In this document: positions 14,101 through 25,334 of the stretch, piece by piece
How the letters are laid out: every line of letters starts with the position of its first letter
Position numbering within the stretch: position 1 is the first letter of the stretch
The notes under the pieces: model-generated
What the model saw: the letters and a program-made list of their open reading frames with translations, nothing else
The model's database searches: none
Told to the model about the DNA's origin: nothing
From: Hyphodiscus hymeniophilus
Lineage: Eukaryota > Ascomycota > Leotiomycetes > Helotiales > Hyphodiscaceae
Direction: 5' to 3'
Length of the DNA: 64,000 bases
Assembly (NCBI GenBank): GCA_016508695.1
Contig: VNKQ01000005.1
Location: forward strand, 1,116,001-1,180,000
Position numbers and translations under genes: made by a program

Positions 14101-15187
14101 CATCTACGAGTTATCTCCATACAGACTCTTCGCAGTAGCCGGAGGTGTGACCGTGGCCTATAGTAAGTACTTCGCGAAATTGCAACAGACTTGGGGTTTC
14201 ACTTTGAAGCTTTACGCCACACATCGACCCTTGAGAGATTACCGGTCGCCTTCAGAAGTCATGTCATCTACTCAGGACTAATTCCCTAATCCCGTTGAGC
14301 ACTGGCTGACTCGGGGATTTGATAGTATGGACTGTTTTCCCAGTGCCGATAACAGAAGGTTCCGTTCTTAGGCGCAATCTTGGCAGCTCCTTATTCCTTC
14401 TTGCCAACTACTTCAGCGCAACCACATCAACGGTTGAGCAGAGGGTCAAGGACAAAGAAGGGGACATGAGCATTTCCACTAGTCCTGGTCGTATGCTTCA
14501 GAAAAGAAGTCACAAAGTGTTACAGAAACAACTAGCACTATTGAACTCAATGAGACAGAATCTTGCATTCATGGCCTGGGAGCCGAATTTTGGTGGAGAC
14601 TTCCCGAAAGAGACCTATCAACATATCATTGATGAAGTGCAAAGGTGAGCTATTTCTGGGGCCAAACAAACCATTGCGGGATTCCTACCTCACACGAAGC
14701 TGACCTGTGCTACCGTAGTATTGTCAACTACCTGACTGTCATCACTTACGCCTCAGAAGCCTTCTCTGCTGCCAGGCTCAATGACTCCTCTACGAAATGG
14801 CTCTCGCAATTTGGAGTGTCGCGCTTGGAGGCCAGCCGCAAATCACATCAATTGGTCACCCTCCTTTCGCTACTATCAGCCTCCCTTAAAAACAAACAGC
14901 CTCTACCACCATATTTGAGCGCGCCCGAATATTATAGCTCACTTGATGAAGGCGTCGGGGCGGATTCTAGCATTCTTGGGTTAGAGAACGTCAACGAGCC
15001 GGGTTTCAGAGCTTTTGCGGTCATCGAAGTAGCACATGTTTGCATGGTGGATTCGGTGGGTAGTATCGTGAAGCATGTCAGAGAATTGGTGGGGGAGGTG
15101 GACTTTTCCTACCAGGTTGTAGGAAGTTCCGCTAGGGCGAGTAGTACTGAATTGGGTGGAAGAAGTAGGAAGGAAAGAGCTGATTGA
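11122..15187 (+). CDS. Aromatic acid exporter family (ArAE_2) membrane protein
   Basis: Seven exons: 11122-11535, 11640-12951, 13137-13329, 13419-13673, 13741-14162, 14326-14644, 14719-15187; 1127 aa. After a polar N-terminus comes a block of hydrophobic segments (KGALPPTIAISIYQRY, then ITLIMTCFGAAMVLFGQWLG), matching the N-terminal 6-TM 'putative ER transporter' domain. A long soluble middle region follows, then a second hydrophobic block (VWSLVMIAIGMNPSSGSAVF, ICSVFGMVSAFVNWYIV) and the C-terminal ArAE_2 region. Two-block architecture and length fit this fungal family. Proposed role is efflux of aromatic or other organic acids; the substrate is unknown. All splice phases agree. Introns 12952-13136 and 14163-14325 are longer than the local average. 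Confidence 0.87.
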
Positions 15188-15513
15188 TTGGGGAGTGAAG
15201 GTGGGGGTAGGCACTAATACAGCTTCGTAGTTAAGAGGAGAGCTTGAAACCAAGCCAGCTCATAAGCTACAGTCATGAGGAATATGCTTTAAATTGTCAT
15301 GGGACTTTCAGACTTCCAGGATTAGGTTGGAGTTCTTCCAAGCATTAGACGTCCCAAGCGAAACCTGACAAAATTGTAAGCTATTCAGATATCATATTCG
15401 TGAAACTGTCATCTTCATGTGCAGCCTCAGAGTCCAGAAAATCATCGCGTCCAAAATCTCGAGGGCTTTTCAGCTCACGGATGCCGTTGCCAGATAGACG
15501 TGCTGGTGCTCGT
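15188..15513. other. Intergenic, convergent
   Basis: Short tail-to-tail spacer between the exporter gene and the amidase gene. Nothing recognisable in it. Confidence 0.5.
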
Positions 15514-17779
15514 CTACATATTGACCACACGATCCAGCACCTCTGACACAGCAATCAACTCTTCATCCTTGTATGGGAATCCAACGACTTGCAGGCAAAC
15601 TGGCTGCGAAGAGAAAAGATCCGGATCGTCTAAGCACAATTATCAGCCGGTTTCGCATCAACTTGTGGACAATATAGGGGGGCCAGCTTACACATGTCAT
15701 ACGTCGGTTTGTCGAACGGATTGCCCAACGGCTTATAGTTCGGGTCTTTAGGGTCTTTCTCGGCTGAGATCGTGAGGTCCTTAATGGGTAGTGTGATTGA
15801 TGGGTAATCCAAAATATTCGTCAGGGAAGTATACCCCCACCAGCTTATAAAATCGTGCCTAACACTGTCAGTTCAAGGGAAGAAGAGCTCCGAAATTGAA
15901 GCACGTACGGGTATCCGGCCGAGGGATGTACAGGGCAGATTATGGCATCGAGAGGCATTTTATTTGGGGTACTCTCCGCAAAAGCGCCCCAAAACCTAGC
16001 CATTTGTGCCTTGTACCCCGCTTGTTTTGCATTGCAGGTAAACAGCTCAGCAACGGAGAGTTCTTTGATGTCAAAAATCTCCAGGTGGTGCTTCAATGAC
16101 GGGATCATAAGCTCCCCCCCTTTCGCCAGAGTCGCTTTCTGCTCTGCTGCACCAGTTTGAAAGTACAGTTTCCAGGTTGTAAGAGCTACCTCCCAGCAGT
16201 CAAATGGGAGCTTTACAGGCAAGACTAGGCGCTCGTTAGAGATTGCAATTGAACAACTATGGCGGATATATATACCTTCATGGCCTGCTGCTTTCAATTT
16301 CGCCGCTGTTTCTCTCATGGCTCGTAGAATTGGCGGATGAGGCATGCATACTCCATCAAACTCCAACATCCCGATCGTGAGCTTAGCTGGCGACTTGACC
16401 TCTCTCCAAGGAATTGGGATGAAGCTTGCGTCGTACTCTGCGAGGGGATGGCCATTGATAATTTTCGTGAACTATAAGTACCGAACGCCGGAATTAGTAT
16501 TTCAAGGAAACATTCTTGAGCAATTAGAATATTGAGTCACCGGTAACTCAAGGGCTTTCAGGGGAGCGACGGGCGGAAGCATCGATATCTTTCCCGGTTA
16601 CGACGATTGGGATTCCTAGTATTGGGTATGGTAGAGAGAGTTTCAGGTGAAGCAAGGAAGGGAATCCTTTTTATGTGACTTTGACTTACCATCTTTAGAT
16701 CGGCCATGCTATGGCAGCAAGGTCCGCATGAGACCTTGATCGAGACATTGCCGGGAAAAGTAGTCCGCATGCCTCCTTTAGGTATCCTTTCAGAGCTTGG
16801 ACGAATGGAATAGAGCCCGTTGAAAGCGGCGGGGGCCCTGATTGAGCCGCCAACTGTAAGAGAAGCCAGAATTAGTTTTACTTCCTCAGAACAAAATTAG
16901 GAGGATGTCTAAGCATCAAAGTTAAACCGGAAAACGACGAATTACGACTGCTAAAACGCTTTTAAAAGGGATAAATGACTGGGAGAAGACCTACCATCAG
17001 ACGAAGGCCCAATGGGGCTACCTTTCAAAGCTATCAAGGCTCCGTCACCACCTGAAGAACCTCCGGACCCTAGTTTACTGTTGCGTGGGTTGAGTGTTCT
17101 TCCCCAGAGGTTACTCCAAGTCTCCAGTGCCATTCCAGTCTGCGGCATAGTGGTTTTGACGTAGAAGACTGCTCCAGCATTACGAAGTGCTTTGACGAGG
17201 ACCGAGTCATTCTCAGAAACGACGTCTGCCCATGACATGTACCCTAGCGTCACGGGGTGACCAGTCAAGTCGTACATATCCTACGTATATGGTCAACAGA
17301 CGGTAATGATACCGTAAGGTCGAGAGAACTTCATTACCTTGATTGATACAGGAAGTCCATGCAGAGGTCCAACGACTTTACCCGTACTCTTAAGGTGGGC
17401 ATCAAGCTGCTTCGCAGCTTTTAGAGCTTCCTCGGGGAAAAAGGCCGTCAAACAATTTGTCTGCATTTTGATGAGCTTTATATCGCATGTTCGGATGATA
17501 GAATGTACATACAAGTTGATGGGCAATTGCTGCTCTCGCCAAAAATGCTTCAGTAACCTCAACGCTTGATAAAGAGCCATTTGCTAATTTCTCTAAGATA
17601 TCTGTTGCTGTCTGTTCAGTGATTTCAATTTGTCGTGACGTTAGAATGCCACATGTTTTTGGTATTTCCATCACATGACTTGGAGTTTGGGTTTGAGAAG
17701 ACAATTTCCATTTTGCGGGGATGGAATCCAAAACGCCTTTTTGCGCTTTATCAGCTATTTCTTGCACCGAAGATGGCAT
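15514..17779 (-). CDS. Amidase-signature hydrolase (fungal acetamidase-like)
   Basis: Seven exons (5' to 3'): 17779-17513, 17460-17338, 17280-16995, 16853-16690, 16471-15909, 15858-15692, 15629-15514; 561 aa, a usual length for the family. The Ser-cisSer-Lys triad is present: Lys in LPVSIKDMYDLTG, cis-Ser in LGSGGSSGGDGAL, nucleophile Ser in SDVGGSIRAPA. The C-terminal exon reads DPDLFSSQPVCLQVVGFPYK, as in acetamidases. Family members hydrolyse carboxamides to acid plus ammonia; substrate unknown. It is divergent from the SDR gene and shares a 0.4-kb promoter with the palindromic element. Intron 16472-16689 is long (218 nt), but the flanking residues join as in other amidases, so I see no hidden exon. 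Confidence 0.9.
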
Positions 17780-17945
17780 TGTTAAATAAGCAGAAAAGAA
17801 TCACCGAGAACGATCTTTGATATCGTCTTTCTCTCAGACACTTTGATCTGACTACGGTCTTATTGAAATCACTGGAGCCGTAGCAGACCTTCCATTGTGG
17901 ATACACAACAAATGTGGAACAGCGACAACGATAAGGCAGGTATAA

Positions 17946-18004
17946 TTCGTTTCGTCGTAATACTCCTCGGCGCCGAGCCACGAAAGTTGGATTGATCATT
18001 TCTG
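17946..18004. promoter_or_regulatory. Shared promoter element with CTCGGCGCCGAG palindrome
   Basis: In the amidase/SDR divergent promoter. The 12-bp perfect palindrome is at 17966-17977. It is preceded by TTCG-TTCG...TAC and followed by GTTG..TTGATC..ATTTCTG. The same order of words flanks a second copy at 21909-21964, in the same orientation relative to its gene pair. Inverted CGG/CCG triplets are the usual half-sites of Zn2Cys6 dimers, so this is a candidate binding site; the factor is unknown. A weaker TGGAGCCG lies at 17873-17880. Confidence 0.6.
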
Positions 18005-18181
18005 TCGCTCATAAGTGGGACGTTTTAAGCCAATGGTGAGCGCTGCCTTTTCATTTTTGGCCGAGCAGAGTGAATTGCGACCGAGATTCACTCGCATAGG
18101 GTCCGAAGTGCAAAATAGTAAAACCAGGTACAAGTTTGCGAATAAAAGGTTGAATTTTTTTTGGAACTGATTCACTGATCG

Positions 18182-19235
18182 ATGAGAACTTGCATCGATC
18201 TCGGTGAGCACAAAAACACAAAGCAAAACGAATCTTAGATATCTTCGATCTCAAAGGCAAGACGGCGCTTGTCACTGGAGGCGGAAGAGGCATCGGACAG
18301 TCCATGGCAGTAGGTAGGCGGAGTTCGTTGGATTACAGATTCCAAGCGTTAACGCGAGCTGAAACCAGGGTTAGCAGAAGCAAATTGTGATATTGTGCTA
18401 GTATTGGTACGTCACGTGCTTGATTTATGTAGCAAATCCAATTTCATCTTATCACGTCCTGATACTAAATAGCGCGACCTCAGCCAAATTGACACGAAAG
18501 AGGCTATTGAGAAACTCGGAAGGGAATGTCATGTCTATGCGTTCGACCTCTCGGAGAGGACTTCCGTCAATCAAATAATTTCTGCCGTCACCAAGGAGCA
18601 CAAAATCGATATTCTGGTCAACGTTGCAGGCATCCAACGGCGATGCCCAGCTGTAGAATTTCCTCAAGATACTTGGGATGAGATCATCAATGTAAACCTG
18701 AACTCGGTTTTTGTGCTGTGTCGCGATGTGGGAAAATACTGGATCGAGAACAAGATTCAGGGAAACATCATCAATACAGCCAGTTTGGCTACATTCCAAG
18801 GCGGGATAAATATGGCAGCGTACACGGCGAGCAAAGGGGCAGTGGGCCAACTCACAAAAGCGCTCAGCAATGAGTGGCTTCTCCATGGAATACGTGTGAA
18901 CGCAATCGCACCTGGGTCAGTTGAACATGATAACTCCTTCCACATTTCACACTTCCGAAGCTCTGCTAACCTATTACCAGGTACATTGCCACTGCGATGA
19001 ACGCTGATACCCGCTCGAATGCTGATACGACCTATTACGATTCTATCACGACTAGGATTCCCGCTGGAAGGTGGGGAGACGTTCTTGATTTCAAGGGACC
19101 CGCGATATTCCTAGCTTCCAAGGCTAGCGCATATGTGTCGGGGGAGATATTGCTGGTGAGACGGCTTGCGATCACGATAGATATGCCCTTCCGACTAACG
19201 GTACTCAGGTCGATGGCGGATGGATGGCTCGCTGA
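18182..19235 (+). CDS. Short-chain dehydrogenase/reductase (2-deoxy-D-gluconate 3-dehydrogenase-like)
   Basis: Secure exons: 18239-18313, 18369-18406, 18473-18915, 18981-19155, 19209-19235. The product has the Rossmann motif KTALVTGGGRGIG, a NAG-like NVAGIQ, catalytic Ser in INTASLA and the YxxxK pair in AAYTASKGA, and ends VDGGWMAR. This is a classical about 260-aa SDR closest in style to KduD-type sugar-acid dehydrogenases; substrate unknown. The 5' end is unresolved. The frame entering at 18239 has no upstream in-frame ATG. The best-scoring start is ATG 18182 with a 22-nt exon and donor GTGAGC at 18204, but the implied intron is only 35 nt. An alternative is ATG 18033 with a donor at 18118. 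Divergent from the amidase. Confidence 0.8.
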
Positions 19236-19623
19236 AGAAGCTAATACATTCTGCATTGAAGATAGCCTTAAAAATGACTTCAAATCCATGTCTGCTTGAG
19301 TCTTCCAACTCATTGATCAAATCAAAACAACCACTAAAGAGCCTAAGTAGGAGCTTTGGGGTGGATGCATGAGGGCAGAGATGTGTTATTTCAATTTATT
19401 GCGAGGCTTTAAGCGATCACGATACTGAGATTCCGGCATGAAATCGCGGCTTGAAGGAACAAGCGGAGCTTTTGAATGTAATATGTTCGTCGAGTGACAA
19501 CAATGCCCTTAACAGAGATCAAGGAAGACATAGCAGTCTCTATCTATTCAGTATGATTCGAAATATCATATTGAGATAACTCAGGTCTCCGAGCTAGCTG
19601 CGACTTACGAGCTCATTGAATCA
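19236..19623. other. Intergenic, convergent
   Basis: Spacer between the ends of the SDR and amine oxidase genes. No feature seen. Confidence 0.5.
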
Positions 19624-21626
19624 TCATAGCTTTGCCAAAGCCCTAACATCTCTTCTTCCCAGCACTTTAATCACCTCTGCCGCACCTCTCTCGCCCGAAC
19701 GAACTGCTCCTTCCATATATCCCTTCCATTCAAATGAGGTCTCGGTACCGACAAAGTGGATAGCGTCAAATGGTACTCTCAATGCCTTCCCGACCTCCGA
19801 CATGATATTCGGTGGTACTACAGGACAAGGACAACCTTGGCTCCAAGGATCTAGAAAGTCGAAGAGTCAGTATTCCACTTCAGTTGCAATCTTCACTCCT
19901 AAGAGACGTACCCTTTACCCACTCCTGCTCGAAGACTTCAACAGGGGCTCTGATGGCTGACTCGTTCTCGGAGCCGAACAATGACACAAGCTGCGACAAA
20001 ATTGCCTCTTTCCTGCCGCTCGGGGTCAGTTTTGACCAGTCTCTTCCCGGCTGGCCAACAACGAAGCAGGTCAGAGAGAATTGGTCTCGCGAATCATCGC
20101 TGGTATCTCTCGTGACAGACGCAGGACCAACGAAAGATTGGGTCATTCCACAGAATCCATCTTTTCTCCACCAAGGCTTGTCCCACAGCAAAATCATCTT
20201 TGCATAATAGCCTAGCATGCTGTTTGAACTGTACCTCAGTTTGTCCAGTGGAAGCGGAGGCTGGAAGGTAATTTGCTTGTAGGTTGGTGTTGGGATAGAC
20301 ACCACGACCTTTTTGGCGTGATACCGGGTGCCATCCTCTGTAGTGACAATGGACAGTCCCGAGCGGTTTTGAAATATCCGACTGACTGGGGCTTCGAGTA
20401 TCACACTACCCGGGACCATGCTTTCCGCAATTTTTTGGGAAAAGGTTTGAGTCCCTGCACTCCAGTCATTACAAGGATAGGAAGTCACTTTCAGAAGACC
20501 TACCTGTCCGGAGTCTCAGATGTTGTCCACCGTTCTTCTGGTCCGATCTCATTTGAAGCAAACCACCGCCACTCTTGCAATAATCAAGGAAGTACAAAGC
20601 ACTGAGTTCGGATGGCTCGCATCCAAGCATGGCCCGGGTCCAGATAGAGACTGTTGCCATGGCCATTTCTCCAGCGCCTTGTAACTTCACGAATTCCTCG
20701 AGTGTCACATCATCGTATTTGGCTCCCCATGGGTTACGAATATCAATGGTATGACAAAGCTCCTCGAACCCATCTCGGATCTTGACGATCTCGGCAACAT
20801 CTTTTTCTCCCCACTATGAAGACTTAGCACATCAACTTGCAGGTGGTAAGCTCTCTCGACTCACTGCAGGGACTTCTCCATAGCGGAAAACTAAGGCCTC
20901 CTTTTCGGGCACGTGAGCCGCACAGTTGCCGTTGGTGTTCTGTTCGATCAACTCCAGATCGTATCTCTTTGCCAATGCATACATTCTCGACTGATTGGAA
21001 TCATTGATCCATGCTGCTCCAACATCGACAAAGCTTCCACCCTTTGTTGGCTGACTCCATGTTTTCCCACCAACACGGTCACGAGCTTCCAGCACAACGC
21101 AAGAGTATCCGGCTCTCTGGACATCATGAGCTGTCTGTAATCCACTTAGGCCTCCACCAACTACTACAACATCTACACTCATTGAGGTCCCAGGAGCTGG
21201 CTTCACAACTGGCGGAATCATCTGGAGATCGCGGATCGCTGCCACAGCTTCGATCTCAAAGTGGTATTCTGGGATAGCCAAGGCAGTGACGGGAACGAGG
21301 GTTGATGGTGGCCGATGACCGTTCATGAATTTAAGCAGAACTTGGGCATGATATCGATTTTTGGGGGAGTAGTTGACGATATAATACGTGACTTTGACGA
21401 TATCAGCAGAGGTTGCCCCCGCCGCATGCAGACAGTCGCCCAGATTTTTGAACGCCAGTTCGACTTCTTTCTCATATGTATCTGGCACAACTCCGTTCTT
21501 GTCTCTTCCGACTTGGCCAGCGGTGTAGATGAACTTTACTGGTCCTTGGGCAGTTGAAACAGGTGAATAGTATGGCTTACAATCCGACATGTAGGAAGGA
21601 TCCAGGGTGGTAACGTGAGGAGCCAT
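19624..21626 (-). CDS. RidA-like domain fused to FAD amine oxidase (MAO family)
   Basis: Four exons (5' to 3'): 21626-20865, 20813-20504, 20454-19912, 19850-19624; 613 aa. Residues about 10-135 form a RidA/YjgF-like domain (FIYTAGQVGRD, YHFEIEAVAAI). At about 150 an FAD Rossmann motif begins (VVVVGGGLSGLQTA, then EARDRVGGKTW), followed by the monoamine-oxidase fold ending with GTETSFEWKGYMEGAVRSGE, the C-terminal FAD-contact motif. Both domains lie in one 762-nt exon, so the fusion does not depend on a splice call. MAO enzymes oxidise amines to imines; RidA proteins hydrolyse reactive imines, so the pairing is chemically sensible. However, the family's PAR motif reads PPS here, so the usual RidA arginine seems absent. 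Divergent from the transporter gene. Confidence 0.9.
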
Positions 21627-21908
21627 TCGGAATACCTTGAGAATCCAATTGGGTGAGTCCGATTTGAAACTGGTCTTTGTACGAGAACTTGTATCTTTGA
21701 AATGCTTTTGAACGTTTCTGTGCTTCTCAAAGAATAACCAGTTCAGGCAAGATTCCCCGCACCTGTCAGAAATGAAGACGGAATTTGGTTACAACAAGAA
21801 TACACGATAAGCATCCTGATATCCTGCCAAGAGAAGTTCAATGTTTCGGAGCCGAGGAAACCTCTCGGTGGAGGTTGACAAAGCTCGAGTCAAAAGTGGG
21901 AGGTGACG

Positions 21909-21964
21909 TTCGCTTCGCTTTTACCCTTCGGCGCCGAGGCGTTGTTGATCTTTAACCATTTCTG
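21909..21964. promoter_or_regulatory. Second copy of the shared palindromic promoter element
   Basis: In the amine oxidase/transporter divergent promoter. The core TCGGCGCCGA is at 21928-21937, with the same flanking words as the copy at 17946-18004. A related CGG-N2-CCG site (CGGAGCCG) lies at 21847-21854. The element sits near the middle of the 623-bp intergenic region, suited to bidirectional control. Confidence 0.6.
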
Positions 21965-22249
21965 ACCTCTCAGCAACCTCAGAGTTTCTACTTCACGTAA
22001 GACATGCGGGGACTAGGGTATACGATATCATCTTGATATCAATGAAAGGTCCTAATGTCAGGAGCTGATCTTATCTTTGATATGGATGTAATCGAGGAGG
22101 AAAGTCTATTTCCCGAGGTAACATGCATCTCAAGACCTCCTTATGAACCTCTTAAGTATCCTGCAAGTGTCAACATACTTCCAAAAGCTGTTCAGATTCC
22201 TCTTTCTTCCAAATCATCTCAAGCCTGACTCCTTATTGAAACTTTTATC

Positions 22250-23974
22250 ATGTCTTCCGAACGCTCAGCTGAGGTCGAGTTTGTCAAACTGCCGTTCCTG
22301 AGACGTAATAAGTGAGAATTCTGCGTGACTTAAAGTAGGACTTGCTCACACATATTGCAGTCCTTTCATTCAAGTTCTCCTCAGTGGAGCATGTCTTTTC
22401 TGTAATCCTGGCCTGTATCTTGCCATTACTGGGCTTGGCGCTGGAGGTGGAAAAGTTAGCTCCACAACAATGGCCGACATTAGCAACGGAGTACTATACG
22501 GGCTTTTCACCTTTTCTGCCATTCTAGGTGGTACCATGATTAACGTATTCGGGCCTCGCATCACCATGATGTTTGGTGTTACCGGATATCCAATCTACAT
22601 TGGTAGCCTTTGGTATTTCGATGTCCATGGCAAGCTTTGGTTTCCCGTCTTCGCAGGGGCCTATGTGAGTTCCCCAATTTATCAGACTATTGACTCCTAA
22701 CTCGGAGACTTTACGATTTCTGTACCCTTGGGACATCACAAGAATAGACTCCGATCCAACTCCCATATACCTTATTAAGCATACTGACTCGAAATGGTTG
22801 CAGCTTGGAATCACAGCTGGATGCTTGTGGAGTGTTGCAGGTACGCTGTCTCGGAGTTGATCAGGTCTTTGATTAATATGATTTAGGTTTCATGGGGAAT
22901 GCATACGCAGAGGAGTCTCAGAAAGGGACCTGGCGAGCGATTCAGTGGACCTGTAATGCATCGGGAGCAACGATCGGCGGGCTCGTAGCCCTTGGCATCA
23001 ATCTCAACACGACCCGAGAAAGTGTCCCTCACTCTGTCTACATAGTCTTCATTATTCTACAGATATGCTCCGTTGGATTTGCGGCCTTGATGCTGCCACC
23101 CAAAGCTCTGCGACGAAAAGATGGGACCGCTCTTGCCGAGTTCAAACCCGTCACTCTCATAGAATCTCTTTCCGGTCTGGGAAAGCTATTTGGAGACTAT
23201 CGGATCCTTCTGATGCTACCTACCTTCTATGCCGGCGAAGTGTTCCTGGTTCTCCAAAGCAGCATCAATGCGTATGCCTATAATCTTCGAACTAGGTCAC
23301 TCAATAACGTACTCACCAACATCGTTCAAATTCCATTTACCATCCTCGTCGGAACCCTCCTCGATAGTAAGAAGCTTGGCTCTCGTCGCCGACGAGGAAT
23401 GATCGTAGTTATTATCGATGCCGTATTCATTACCGGGACCTATATAGCACAAACAATCTGGCTCGCTTCCTGGAAATTCGACCGCAACATCGCTGGCCCC
23501 TCGATCGATTGGACTGACTCCTCCTACCCTGGTGCAGTGATCATCTATCTTTGCTACGGTGCCCAGTATGGTATGTTCCAAAATACGGTTCTCTGGCTGT
23601 TGGGCTCTCTCACTAACCAACCATCTCGTCTTGGCCACATGGCGGGACTATTCGTAAGTGTGCTAAGTGCTGGAACGGCTTCAGCATTTGGGATCGATAG
23701 TACGAAGACACCTTACGAGAGGGAGAATGGAGCTTATTTTGCGTTGGCTACGATCAGTTGGCCGATTCTCTTCTATATCGCGTGGAAGTGTACGACGGAT
23801 AGTAATTATTTCCATGAAGAGGGTGTGGGTATTCCGGTTCATGTGCAGCTAGAACACGACAAGATGGCTGGGGTCATCGACGGAGAAGCCGTGGAGGAGA
23901 AGCTGCACTCTCAGCCGGTTGCCGAGAGAAGTGCGATTGGGAAAGAGGAGAAACTATTGAAATCAGCCATATAG
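22250..23974 (+). CDS. UNC93-like major facilitator transporter
   Basis: Exons 22250-22311, 22361-22664, 22804-22840 and 22887-23974; 496 aa. After about 20 polar residues it has about 10-12 hydrophobic segments. It begins NNPFIQVLLSGACLFCNPGL and continues with GKVSSTTMADISNGVLYGLF and AEESQKGTWRAIQWTCNASG, a pattern typical of fungal UNC93/DUF895 MFS proteins. The tail is charged and Lys/Glu-rich. Exon 3 is only 37 nt, but phase is kept on both sides. Fungal members are annotated as transporters of unknown substrate. The shared promoter and palindromic element tie it to the RidA-amine oxidase and, by inference, to the amidase/SDR pair as the uptake or export step. Confidence 0.87.
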
Positions 23975-25046
23975 CTGGTCATCGGGTTTTATCGGGCAAT
24001 GTTCAAGCTATGCACTACATTGGTTGGGAAGGAATTAGGACTTTCATCTAGAAACGCAATCAGGATAAATGGCAGAGATACAACTATATCGTGTTCACTG
24101 AACAGACTTAGACGAATGCGGAACTTCAGTAAATTGGGTGATGTTGGCCAAGCTTATCCAACTCAGTTCCCCACTCACAGTTCCTGGAGTCTCCTTTCTC
24201 CTACTCTAACCTCCCCAGAGATGGTCTTATACTGTGCTCAGCTCAAACGAGTGCCAATACCTCCATGATGCCAAGAATAGCAGGCAAAGCATTCCTTGTG
24301 GTCTGCAAAGTAGAGCGGACTAGCCATCTCATACCCAATCATTTCATTCCACCCTGACCGCGAGCTTCATTGAAGCACCAACGCTGCCTTGAAAACGCGG
24401 GCTTAACGTCACGTTGCTCCCATTCCAACCCGCAATAAGAACCCCGAGAGTTATTGTAACAGGCGAGTCTGCGATTGTGATCGCACTTCCCAGTGCACTG
24501 GCGTATGTACCCCATACTTGTGGCCCCCATGGGGTTTTCAGTCGTTGCAGGTGCACTGCTATATGCACGTGCTATATGTCAATATTTGTGGATTGACTGA
24601 CCCGACGTGCTGAACAGAGTGACGTGCTTGAGGGTTCGCTGAAGAAGTCGGCAGAATGACAATTGGTTGTGGTCACGTATGATCAGAGCCGACGAAAGCA
24701 TTTCAAGAAGAGGGACAGAGGAAAGAATATGAATTCGTATCTGATATGTCTTGGATTTCGTTGCTCTATTTCCTGTTAATCTATTCCTTATGGAACGCTT
24801 TACATATCCTATACATAAATCTTCGTGATCACCCAAAAAGGGTTCCTGAGTCTTATCCCGCTGTACGGTAAGATGATAAGTTGCGTGCTTGGCCATGAAG
24901 GGCTGGACTCGAGCATTAAAGCTGCTAACCAGTCTTTCGGCTCACCTTCTCCTGCAACGATGACAACCATCTTGCCTCGAACCGGCAGTGCGGTGTCAAG
25001 TAATTAGAGAATTCCAAAGACGTGGAGAATAAATCCATTGCATTTC
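23975..25046. other. Intergenic (1.1 kb)
   Basis: No supported gene. On the minus strand, 24344-24568 is open for 74 codons with protein-like composition (VTITLGVLIAGWNGSNVTLS), but it has no ATG start and no family I recognise. It could be a gene remnant or a terminal exon. The rest shows nothing. Confidence 0.4.
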
Positions 25047-25334
25047 TCAGCCTGAGCTCACTGGCGGAATGATTGCAACCTCATCGCCTTCTTTTATCAC
25101 GATCTCGTCGTTCTCATCGGCAGGTATATCAACATATTCCAGATTGATAGTCACAAGACAGCTATTCAAGACCTTAGACTTGAATCCGCCGTACCTTTCA
25201 TCGAGTGTCCGAAACAACTTCGACAATGGAAGTGGGGCAGGCAAGTATTCGAATTCTTTGGAGGTGAAGGAGCTGGCCGATGCGAAATAGAGTATCGTGT
25301 ACTGGCCAGCAGGGGCTTTAGTAGACGTTGCCAT
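25047..25334 (-). CDS. cnxG: Molybdopterin synthase small subunit (MoaD/MOCS2A)
   Basis: A single exon of 95 aa, a typical length. It shows the ubiquitin-like MoaD fold signature: YTILYFASASSFTSKEFEYL at the start, LVTINLEYVD in the middle, and the end EGDEVAIIPPVSSG. The C-terminal Gly is the residue that is adenylated and thiocarboxylated to donate sulfur to precursor Z in molybdenum-cofactor synthesis. The penultimate residue is Ser rather than the Gly of the bacterial GG tail. I recall that fungal homologues also end SSG, but could not check. It is divergent from the RNase II gene. The cofactor serves nitrate reductase and xanthine dehydrogenase. Confidence 0.9.
   Translation of the reverse strand: MATSTKAPAGQYTILYFASASSFTSKEFEYLPAPLPLSKLFRTLDERYGGFKSKVLNSCLVTINLEYVDIPADENDEIVIKEGDEVAIIPPVSSG

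Noticed and set aside
16472..16689. Possible extra amidase exon inside a 218-nt intron
   Set aside because: The flanking residues join directly as in related amidases, and the total length is already normal.
24344..24568. 74-codon minus-strand ORF
   Set aside because: No ATG, no recognised family and no clear upstream exon; left as an unassigned stretch.
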